Below, piece after piece: positions 28,706-39,282 of a stretch of 64,000 bases of DNA. A program made the position numbers and the translations under genes. The stretch is from Monilinia fructicola (taxonomy: Eukaryota > Ascomycota > Leotiomycetes > Helotiales > Sclerotiniaceae). A model generated the notes under the pieces. It had not been told where the DNA came from, searched no databases, and was given only the letters and a program-made list of their open reading frames with translations. Positions within the stretch are counted from its first letter, which is position 1. Each line of letters opens with the position of its first letter. The DNA lies in NCBI GenBank assembly GCA_008692225.1, contig VICG01000010.1, positions 1,302,001 through 1,366,000 of the forward strand, given 5' to 3'.

Positions 28706-28873
28706 TTATTTAACCCATTGCGTTTGGCAAAACTCGCACCGTAAATGCGAACATTCCGGGCAGTTTGTAATATATGTGGTCATTCCTGAGGACACATGAT
28801 TGCCGTGGATGTCAATACACAAGCAGCAAGTCCAAATACAAACGACTGCTTTTGGAGCTGATGTAGAAGGCAT
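28706..28873 (-). CDS. Second small zinc-ribbon-like protein, possibly partial
   Basis: From the ATG at 28871-28873 this encodes about 55 residues with the same scaffold as the protein at 27187-27564: WTCCLC, then CPEC, HLRCEFC, and a QTQWVK end. The open frame continues upstream of this ATG to about 28927 without another ATG, so the true start may lie in an upstream exon or the gene may have lost its 5' end. The loop between the first and second cysteine pairs is longer than in the neighbour, and the SSHG region is absent. Same strand and shared pattern suggest a tandem duplication followed by strong divergence. Function unknown. Confidence 0.4.
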   Translation of the reverse strand: MPSTSAPKAVVCIWTCCLCIDIHGNHVSSGMTTYITNCPECSHLRCEFCQTQWVK

Positions 28874-28927
28874 TTCAAGAGCAATCTTTGCTTGATTCGA
28901 GAGAGATGTAACGGTCTTGGAAGGCAA

Positions 28928-31900
28928 AAATGGAAGACGACTACTTTATTTTCGACTGCGAGATGGAGTACTCTTATGGAAAGAGGTGGGCCGTTGTTTT
29001 GGGGTGAACTTCAGGACTTGAAAAGATGTGATGTGGTGCTTGTATGAAAGATTTGGATTCACGATTTTCAAGAAAAAGCACAAAATAGACATGCAGAACA
29101 ACTTCTTATTTAGAGCGAAGTCTTCACCCGAAGAAGGGCTCACCCAATTTCTCGGTGTACTGAACAGTTGAAGTCACGCTCAAGATAGGAGGGCTTAGCA
29201 CTTTAACGCCCAACTGCTATTTCGAAGGGAATGACTACTTCCATGATCTGCATTGAGCTGTCAAGAGGCGAGATACTTTTTACGGGTTACTCATACGCTC
29301 GTAAATCATCTAATAACACGCCATAAATATCTTCCTATGATAGGAATGAACCTTTTCGAAAATGCTGCCAGAGGAGAAATTCAATCCGTCCAATAAAGGA
29401 GAGCTTCTGCTTTTTCCGACGCTCTCGGTGAGTTTTCGACTCTGAGTGCACGGTTACCTAGATATATCGAAGGCTCTGATACGCTTGATTCCATACTAAG
29501 GGCCCCGATTGAATTGAAACAAGAAAAATAAATAGTGAAAAGCGGTTACTACCGAAGTGAGCTTTCAGTTTCGGACCATAAATTCAAAGTCGAAATAACT
29601 TTAGGCAAAAAAGACTTTTTGGGATGGATGAATCAACAAGGCTGCAGCAGGGGTTTTGTACCTGCATTTAGCTTCTCAGCCCATCGGAGGCCCATCTAGG
29701 CGAGAATAGATAATGAGGCTCAAAGTGGGTCTTCTCGGGCGGCGCAGGAGTTCATTGAATGCCTAACAGGCACTTTTCCTTAGGCATTCTGAATTGCAAG
29801 CCTATTCAATAATGATGTACGGTTTAAGATGTAAAAGATCAGGAATTAGGCAACTAGAACCTCAAGATGTTGAATTGAACCGAGAGGACGACCAGAGACT
29901 TAGACTAGGTCCAAGGTGAGGTTGTAAATCGATGAAGGCGTAGCGATTTGCTCTCGAAGGTGACACTAGTGAAGTGAAGTTTCAATAATCGTAGGTCGAG
30001 ACAAAAGCCCTGAAATGATATCGAGCTAACGCGGCTTTACACCGGGCCTGATTGCAAAGAAAAATTCTCCGGTCGGATCATTAATAAATGACCATGAACA
30101 CGTTGAATTTTCAGCTAAAATAGCTGAGCATCGATTTTGACATTACCGTGAACTAGGAAGACATTTGATCCGAATGATGGGCGGTAAGCGAGGCTCAGGG
30201 TCAAGTAAGCTCAAGTTTGATAAGCTCTTGGATAGGCCGTAGGACGTTGCGTTGATGGTCGAGTTATCAGAGCAATTAAGCGATCTCTTTCCCTCCTCAC
30301 TCATGCTACTATAAATTCCTCTCACCCCCCTCAGGCAAGGCACACCCTGAAGAGCGATATGACTGACGAAGATTTTGAGAAAGTATCGATTAACGAGAAC
30401 AATGATGTAGTCAAAAAGATTCATTAGAATAACGCTGATTTGCGCTCGACCCCGATGGGACTTGGGCTGGTATAACCCAGTCGTGGGGAGCTACAACGGA
30501 ACAATAAAGTCCATAACGGTTGAACCGATGGTCATTCCCCCAGTAAGGTATCACTGAAGGAAACCGGATCGATTGTCTTCGGTAGCTACTGTAGGTGGTT
30601 AGTGGGGATATAGATGGATCTACAAACAAATAGCGGAATTAGTTACAAATCGTGCTCTACATCTGATAGCACAAATAGTAGTCGGAGAATATAAGTTTCC
30701 AAATAAGATTTAGAGATTGTAGAATTGTATTGTACGATGAACAAACTCGTTGAAATGTTGAGGGAACGAGGGCGGCACACTCTATTAAGTAACCTTATGT
30801 GATGGGATTCAGTCTCGAAACTTATTACGCACCTCGACTGAGACATAAATTGATCGTGGTGTAGACAGAGCCCCACCTAACTCATGACATCCTCTCATTG
30901 ATCCAATTACCCTGATTTACCTCAAGACATCTTCAAATATCAAGAGCCTCAGATCTTGTGACGAAGATTACTCGAGTACATATAGGGATCGTTAATCGTT
31001 TGCGGCTCAATTTTATTATGCAGCCCTATCGGTCCACAACATGTTATCGCACCCTCCTGATATGGATTATCCATGTTGATATGGCTCTCATGATGGATAA
31101 AGGTCGGGGGATTGATTGTAAATGGAAGGTTATATTGGGATCGTAACCCTAATCAAGTTTCTCGCATCCAGATAAGTTCTTGACTGGGCTCGAGGACGGT
31201 GTATACTCGGATGAATCAATAACATACAATGTAACATTTCGCCGCCAACACGAGGTGAAGTTTGTCTGATAACTGAGGATGCAGTTATATGAATAGCAGG
31301 CGGGCAACGATCATTCTGGGATAGACGAATATTGCCTCGATCGTCGAGGAGAAAAGGTTGAGAGGTGTCGGGCAAATTGGTGGTGGAGACTCAATGGACA
31401 TTTACCTGCGACATCTTTTTCGACTCTTTGGATGCGAAAAACAAGATAAGGGTAGTCAATATATCCTTGGTCTATGGCAGCAGAACCAACCCGAGGATTA
31501 GGTTGAAGGAAAGATACTTAATAGACGCGCACATACTCCGTATAGTCACGGGGGAAATGGGGTAACCAATAGATGCATAACACATGAACTTTTGGTTGTC
31601 ACGTGCTACCGCGTTTAAATAAGGTTTAGTGGATCAATCCAATATCGTTAAACCTTGTTTCTAATCTCAGAACGCTAGCGTCAATCTCCTAATGTCAGAA
31701 CCAGAAACATCAATATCATTTTGTAAATTGATATCCACAATAAACAATAAACACATTGTCTGCTCAAACTATTCCTACCGCCTCTCAGTATTTTGTACCT
31801 CGTTGTGAAAGATATGTTTGCAAATCCTTATTCAACATCAATAAGAACTACAATATCGTCACCTTCACTAGTATACATCCTCAAATACTTGTGATGAATC

Positions 31901-31964
31901 GTTGTTGCAAGCTCGGACATTGCTTCTCCTATTGGCATTCGTGCCAGCTACTGGATACTTAGAC
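28928..31964. other. Gene-free stretch upstream of the palmitoyltransferase
   Basis: About 3 kb with no frame I can support. Frames of 60-95 codons occur on both strands and carry no motifs. A 10-bp inverted repeat lies at 29757-29789. The last few hundred bases presumably hold the promoter of the gene starting at 31965, but I recognise no specific site. Confidence 0.45.
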
Positions 31965-33871
31965 ATGTTACACAGCGAAGTCGAACGCAATCAGCGCGCT
32001 GCGAACATATGGACTGCGCGTCTTATGCCTTCTGTACTCGCAGGTGTGGTTGGCTATGTTACATACGCATTTGTCGTCGTCCTTTGTGGTAAGGAATAGA
32101 AATTGCGAGACAAATATCATAGAACAGTCTGCTAACATGCCACTCTCCCTCCAGTGGACTACCTTCTGGTTGAACACGAAGACAAGAGAGCCGCATTGCC
32201 TATCCTTATCATCTATTTTCTGCTGTTCATCTTTATGGCGTCGTCTTTTTTCAGAGTTGTGTACACGACGACCTTCGATCCCCCATACGCTCCACTTGGG
32301 GCTGGGGCAGCAAGAATTCAACGCCGAAAGAAACGAAGAGACGATGATATTGGCGGAGAAGAATATACTTCAGGGGATTTTGATGCATCTAAAGATGATC
32401 CGGACTCGCCCGGACTCGAACTATTCTATACAAAAGACGTCTTTGGCGTGGAAAAGGATGGGAAACCAAGATGGTGCTCTGAGTGCTGCATATGGAAGTT
32501 AGATCGCCAACATCACTGTAGTGTCGTAGGACGATGTATCTACAAAATGGATCACTACTGCCCATGGTATTTTCATGTTCTCCCCCGTACCTTTGCAACT
32601 AACAAAGTGTAGGGTAGGAGGACCTATTGGCGAGACTAATTTCAAATTTTTTATTCAATTCGTTGGATACACGGCTTTGTTCTGTGTAAATGTGCTTGTG
32701 GTAATGGCAATATACATTTGCCGACAACGTGACACCCAGGTATGATTGATTCTCATCTCTTCGCTCGAACCCTAAGGATCCTTAATCAATTTGTATTCGA
32801 TAAGAGATTGTTAAGAGATTGTTCGAAAGCGGGCAGATTAAGATTGGGATTTTGGTGTAATTGAGACTGATTCTAATGGCCAGGGTGAATCTATCAATCG
32901 TCACTTCATTGCCGTTCTTGCGTTGTAAGCTAGTTAGCCACCCCCGTGACATAATTGTTTACTGATCATAAGTCCCCAGAGCTGCATTTTTCGGCTTGTT
33001 CACCGGGACGATGTTTCTGACCTCAGTAAGACTAGCCGTCAACAACTTGACGCAAGTCGAAGACATCAATAGAACTAGCAAGATCCATAGATTAGCAGTA
33101 CTAAAGCCCTCGCATCAAATATTGGCGGAAATACGTGTGTCGGCGGCGTCGACGCAAACATATTCTGAAACATATTCTGAGATCACTTATCCCCTGGATA
33201 TTCCAATCCCTCCAGATGGTACTCGGGTGAATCGCCCATACGCGAAAACTATCACACACCATCGTTTATCCGAACCTATGTCTCTACAGGATGCAAGAAG
33301 AATGGCTGGCCTTAAAGATGTGCCTGTTGATGCAGCAACAGTTGAGCCATCTGACCATAATTCTCATCTCAGTGAGCATTCACAATTGACCCAAGTAGGG
33401 ATTGTTGGAAGCTCGTCGTCCTCTTTTTCGCCTGAGCCCCAGCCACCGATAGAGAACCTCGAACGGCTGGACAGAGACCAAAGAGCCGTACGCACATTTG
33501 CAATACTCGAGACAATATCCCCTGGAGATAACCCTTGGGATCTCGGATCTGCGCTATTGAATTGGGAGACAGTTATGGGAGAACATGTCATTGACTGGCT
33601 TTTTCCAGTAAAGAGAAGCCCTTGTTGTAATCATGAACATATGGAGAGCCATTTCTCTATTGGTCCGGCTGTGGATCGCATTCGAGCGTCAGTTGGTTTT
33701 ATTTCACCTAGTCAAGTACGCCCTGAAGGACGTCATAAACTGAACCGGTCAAATCAATTTAAGGAGGCTCCAACAAATCAGTCCAGACGACGTTTTAGCC
33801 CGAATGATGAAGAGATGGGACGGAAGACGGATGAAACAGAACTAAGAGATCTCCACACTCGTAACTCATAA
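31965..33871 (+). CDS. pfa5: Palmitoyltransferase, Pfa5-type, DHYC variant
   Basis: Protein S-acyltransferase that would attach palmitate to cysteines of target proteins at an endomembrane or the plasma membrane. Five exons fit one frame and give 531 residues: 31965-32088, 32155-32566, 32613-32739, 32884-32924, 32980-33871. All introns are GT-AG and short (46-144 bp); the second has a CTAAC branch-like site. Membrane segments are at about residues 21-41 and 56-74, with more after the zinc domain. The cysteine-rich domain runs from about Cys149 ([17 protein letters not shown]) to the active-site DHYC at 174-177. It is followed by PWVGG and [10 protein letters not shown], typical of the Pfa5 subfamily. 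DHYC instead of DHHC is also found in yeast Akr1, Akr2 and Pfa5, so the enzyme should be active. The C-terminal block with NPWDLG, DWLFP and SPCCNH is Pfa5-like. I chose ATG 31965 as the first in-frame ATG; an upstream exon is possible. Confidence 0.9.
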
Positions 33872-35837
33872 CATCGATAATGTGTATTTGTATTCCCCCT
33901 AATCAATTTAGCAAAGGACTTTCCGGCAGGCGTTAGAGTCGTGCTAGAACTTCAACACCTACATGATATGTAATCAACGTTCCATAGATCATAACGCTAG
34001 TATATAGAAGCACTACATATAATCATTAATATAATACAAGGCCAGAACAGGTTTGAACATAAATTAAGATTTTCTAAGTTCCAAGGTTCTTTCAGAACAC
34101 CCACTGGTAGTGACTATCCTTATATTATTAGTCCTTTGTATTATCCATCTAGAAGATTACGCACGGTGATCAAAATTGTTCCATGAGTGCTAATCTCAGT
34201 AGAGTTTTTGTTGCTAAGATGCTCTTTTTGAGTCTCTTCAACTTGTGAAAGGAGATAGTCTTAGTATCTCTACCTATAAATCGTTGATTAGCATTGCAAC
34301 AACTCCAGTGATCAAGAATTCTAGGTACTTCATAATCGCGAAATTTTGTACAGAAAACATACTGCACGTGACTATATGTGGTCCAAATCCTATTTTGTCT
34401 GTCTGACAGCGCGTGAAAATTTTCAAAATCCTGACTCAATCCACCGTAGAACTCGGGTTTTATGCCAAGATACTTTCAACACAGGGATTATCCCCAGCGG
34501 TAATGCTCTCATGGAAGAAGATACACTTAGGGATGGAAAAGTTTGCAATGGCAGGCCACCATCCTTGGTAGTCCAAGGATACTTGATAGGGCGGATTGAG
34601 ACATGTGTCAGCTCAGTCGTTGACATCATGATATCTCGCAGATAGATATTGGGGGAGGACATAGGGTGACACGTACATCCAAAATAGCCTGCCATCATGA
34701 CCATTCCTAATCATCATACGACAGTCAATCTTCACGTTAAACGAGAGCGAAACGAGACTGAACCATACTTGAAGGGTGGTAAAAATTCACTGCCGGACCT
34801 TTCAGTAGTCCATTAGACCATACTTTCAGCAGAGAATAGAGTCATCGAGTTCAGCTACCGTTGGGCATTGAACTTGATGAATGGGGAGGTCATTCAAATA
34901 CAATCGCAAGATACAGGGGTGTGATAATTCGAACTTACGCTTCACAATCTGAAAACGGGCACAACAGCTTGCTACCAGTTGTTGATCTTCGTGCTGCAGT
35001 GGCATTCACAGGTTGATCATCGAGCACATAGTGCTCATTGCATCAGAGTGAACGATGCTGGGAGTGTGAAAGGATATAATAGGAAATGATTCTTAACGCA
35101 TCTAATCAATATCCTCCAGGCCAAACGATCTAGAAAACTCCATATTCAACTCTAATAGAAATGCAATACTCATGACGAACGAACAAACAGTCTTTGAAGG
35201 TCGAGACTAACAACCTATACTTTCTTGGACCAACGAAACAGCACACCTCAAAGCCTAATTCCAATTGCATTGCTCGGCAGCAAAAGTCTCCTCCGACTCT
35301 CTTTCACTGTATACCATAAAATTCGCACAACTCTCGCACAACTCTATCATTTCTCGTCTGGCCTCTTAGACTAGCGTGTTAGACGACAGGTTGTACTCAA
35401 TTCCATCATTGTTGTCGAAAAAGATAACAGCAGCTATCGTAGCGGTGCCAACAATCGGGACAATCAAACCCCCACATCTTGGGATTGACTTCTCGCGAGC
35501 ATTGGCAGCATATCCACCATCCCTCCATATTGGGATCATGCGTTGCTGTATATGCAGACATCTTGAATCTGGACTATCAGTATGTATTTAAGCAACTTGC
35601 AGTGGTGTAGGGATCAAAAACCTTGATTCTTGGTAATTTGCTTGTTAAGAAGTTTTGTGTTGATTCTAAACGTGGTAGATGAAAAATGTTCGGCGGGAAA
35701 TAGTCGACAGTTGAGAGATTAGCTTTGTTTTGTCTCCTTACTGTCTCTCAATGTTTGAGATGATGGTGATGTGAATGCAAATAATCTCGGGAAAAGAATG
35801 ATTAAATACCTCGAAGGAATTCTGTTTCGGTGACTAG
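33872..35837. other. Gene-free intergenic stretch
   Basis: No gene is supported. Overlapping frames lie on opposite strands at 34346-34645 (plus) and 34423-34704 (minus), and a minus frame at 34170-34439; none has a domain I recognise. CpG is visibly scarcer here than in the desert at 11-27 kb. Confidence 0.45.
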
Positions 35838-36134
35838 ATGGAAGCTGCTCACCTTTCAGACGCCCCTGCATATGATGTTCCAACATCTCATCTACACCCT
35901 AGAAATGGCCGCCCTTCGAAATACTCATCGTCTTTGACGGCCAGCAAAAGTGATTCTCCCAGGTCGATAGCTAGGAAGTGGCGCAGTTACTATCAAAATA
36001 GAAACGGTCTCCGTGGTACGCTGTAGTGATGTATTGGAAGTTTGTGGATTCGCCATGGAGGAATTGTGTTCCGGGTAATACTACTCACTATTGCTGGAAT
36101 CGTTTGGGAGCCAATCTGTCAGAACGAGGCATAA
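35838..36134 (+). CDS. Possible small single-pass membrane protein
   Basis: An ATG at 35838 opens a 62-codon frame with coding-like composition: a Ser/Pro/Arg-rich, cytosol-like segment ending in ARKWRSYYQNRNGLRG. Removing a 45-bp GT-AG intron (36016-36060, donor GTACGC) joins it in frame to a hydrophobic stretch, IVFRVILLTIAGIVW, and a stop at 36132-36134, giving 83 residues. A basic juxtamembrane segment followed by one membrane span is the usual start of fungal type II membrane proteins, so this may be the surviving N-terminus of a larger gene. The acceptor (ATGGAG) is weak. No function assigned. Confidence 0.3.
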
Positions 36135-37480
36135 ATCCCCGGCTCGTGGGCCATCAAGCATCTCCTTGTGAACCGATCTGCTGGTAAACCCGAGAAGTTT
36201 TGGAAGTTACCTAGAAACTCGTCAAGTGCTTTGCCGGTGAACAATGAAACCCTACGATATTCGAGAGGATTGAGAAAGAATTTAGCGTGGGGCGTATGGA
36301 ATTTTCTGTCGAAAGAAGGTTTGAGTAAGTACAGAATTCTATTTATGATGAGCATGCATCTGAAATTTCTTGCCCCTGAATTCATGACATCCTGGTGGTC
36401 TTAAGCGCGCTTCAAAATACGAGGCACAAGGTGAACTTCCAACTGCCTTGCACAGTCGATCTTACTTTCCAACCATAATATCAGGGGTGGCTTGGAGGGA
36501 TAAAGCATTCTTGCGATCCTCTTCGGGAGAGACGAAATATCTCTGGCAGATCGTTTTTTGGCGTTCTCTTTCATAGTAGAAGACACCTTAATCCTCTAAA
36601 ACATCGTTGTTACAGGGAATAAGGACAGGACTGGAGGAGAATCGGAGGTTGGATTCCAGCAACACATACGCCTCTTCCAAGTTTTTGACGCCTTTAGTAC
36701 AGGTATTGACACCTATCTTGTCTTTATTGTTCTGAAGCTTTAATGATGCGGGCAGTTTGTCACCGCGAAAAAAGTGATGGGTGAACTTTTGAGAATAGAA
36801 GTTCGGTTATGTTTGTAGAATAAGAGTTCACACAAGCTCCGCCAAAATTCGACCAAATACTAGGGCTTGTGCTTGGGGGATAGCTGCGAATAATCACCAA
36901 CTCTGCAGAATTTTCACAGCCTCGTACAATATATATACATGTTACTTAAAGGCTAAGTTGCGACCCGGCAATACGGTCCTGCAAGTTGGGGTTATTCGTT
37001 TACTTTCTCGACCACTCTTCTCACACCCCTCTTCTCAGTACATTGGGGTATGATAGAACAAAGCCTTGATCTGACTGCATCATCAACACATACGAATTGC
37101 TCTTTTTTACCACACCAGGCTAGAAGAGCCGCCCTTGGAGCCGCAAGCATTTGAGAGATGAATCATATGATTTGTCTAGCACTGGTTGTATCCAACATAA
37201 GCATGACAACCAAAGGTAGTTGTCAAGCTAGCATTAAGGGTTACCAGCTCTCGACTAATCTTACTTCATGTCACACTAGTCAAAATATGCTGGGCGCAAG
37301 AACGGAGGTATAGTAGATGATGGGAATCTCAACCTATTATTGATACCAGAATAGACACTATAGAATTCACACCAAATAGTTCAATGCCTATCAGGCCTTC
37401 TTCGAAAACCTTAGTGGGAAACTGGGATGGAATCTCAAGTTGACTCGTGTTTAGTCCAAACTCTTCTAGAATTTCTGTTA
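36119..37480 (-). pseudogene. Interrupted minus-strand coding remnants
   Basis: On the minus strand four coding-looking segments follow one another in different frames: about 37480-37315 (EILEEFGL ... FEEGLIGIELFGV), 36760-36590 (a 43-codon run containing NLEEAYVLLESNLRF), 36580-36460 (begins VFYYERERQKTICQRYF) and 36385-36119 (contains HAKFFLNPLEYRRVSLFTG, ends at a TGA). They are separated by stops and frame changes and no intron set joins them. They may be remains of one decayed gene, but I cannot name a family, and chance frames remain possible. Confidence 0.25.
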
Positions 37481-39282
37481 TTTTACCCTCAATATCAGAA
37501 GAGCCTCATCATGCAAGGGAGAAACTACCTGGGTATTTCATCCACCATCCCAAAAAGCTCACATGCATCGTGAGACCGTTTATGCAGCCATTTTTACAGC
37601 CAATCTTATCCTGGAAAGGATACCATATCCTCCAAGTAAGCCTATCACAGCTTAGAAATCGGTTTTGTACCTCTATTATACAAATTATTATGCAGTATGA
37701 GAATGATGAGATCAGATCTCGCCTGCCGGTTAAGTCTTCTTTTCATCTCTTGCTCTCTCTCAATAGTATTGGCCCCTTCAAGAACTTCGTCATCATTGAA
37801 ATTAGGAAAGTAATATTCTAATCAATCTTGCATCTTGTTCTCATTTGGCTTTTTTTTTCAATCTATCAAACGCATCTTCGATAAGTACAATGTGTCCTCT
37901 CAAAGTACCCTCCAACTCATCCTGCCTCATGGATCAGCGTTGACTCAACTGAGGCGCAAAAATACAAATACTGGTACAAGAGACATGGTTAGGTAGAATA
38001 TGTTGCGAAGATCTCGAGCTCCTCAACCTTCCCATGTATTTGCAAACTTATGGAATGCGAATCACTTCCTAATACACGAAAAACCATTCACAGCCTACCC
38101 TCGCTCGAGATCGAAGGTATGATTGTGCACTATGATGTCGACCAAGATGTAAGCATTAGGTAACAAGGCAAGAACACCCATATGGTTACAGCGGTGACTA
38201 AGAATACTGCATGTAGATGAATGCTAAGCGTACTAGTTTTCATGAAGACCATGACTTGCTTGTGTGAACTGTAGACAATCCTCAGTACCAGGTGGGCATC
38301 CTCTCCTGCTCTCCATGTTGACGAGAGCGGCCTCGGGTAAGTTTTTCAATGCAGTACTATCATCAACCGAAAAGAAAGACAGAAAGAAAGAAAGATATAT
38401 ACAACATGCCATCCTTGCTTCATGATCCTCGAAAAGTTCAACCATGTGAGATCTCTAGGTAAAGGTGCTTCCCAAAACACCCACTAAAGCAGTTGGATTT
38501 ATAGCAAAAAGAGCGCGATTTCACAGAAACGACACGATTCTTGTATGATTATGGAATAGGTCATAGATACAACAATTGAACTTTATCAAATAGGATAATC
38601 AAAAAGATGAATACAATTTATGAAATATATAAGCAAACATGAAGCTTTTCAGGAGTTTCCTATATTGATGCAGCGGCATTGACAGCTGACCCCGCTAACC
38701 CTACAAACTACCGAGTCATATTCATGACATCAGTATTTCCCGAGGAGTCAGGGAAGTCACGACACGTCGCGATAGTGAAAGGAATCTTTAACGCGTTGAT
38801 ATTCATATTTATCTGCATTTTATCTTTAACTTCTACCTTTTCAACCAATACCTCATTGATTTACGGTATCGATTTTTCTGTTCCCAATGTAATATTTACA
38901 TTGCCTTGTCAATCAAGAACTCTACCATCAATTTCTACGATAAACGATTGAGCTCACCGCATTCCACCGCACATTCAGAGGTAACATTGGAAGACTCAAG
39001 AACATTAATAAGTATCCCAACGGCATTTTGCGATACGGATCTAAACAGAACCTCGCTTTCAATATTCGAGCTACTCTTTGGTAAATGAGATTCTAGTATC
39101 TAGGTTCGAATTGAACGACAGAGTGTATCTGGTATTCAAAATAAGCTGCCCAAATGCTAATTTCGTGGGTTGATTAGAGCTCCATCCCATACTTCGACTA
39201 TTACACCTACAGAAAATGTCCACGGAATAGCGGAACTACGGCGCAAGATTAACTTTCCTTAGTATCGACTGCAAAGTCATTC
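37481..39282. other. Intergenic stretch with one doubtful minus-strand frame
   Basis: No convincing gene. The minus frame 38233-38445 (ATG at 38445, 70 codons) contains a hydrophobic run (CCIYLSFFLSFF) and then a cysteine-containing tail (RRGCPPGTEDCLQF); it could be a tiny membrane or secreted protein but is unsupported otherwise. The final 200 bases precede the polymerase eta start and presumably include its promoter. Confidence 0.35.

Noticed and set aside
39100..39112. GGTTCGAATTG, similar to a tRNA B box
   Set aside because: Lacks the final CC, no A box at the right distance and no cloverleaf could be drawn.
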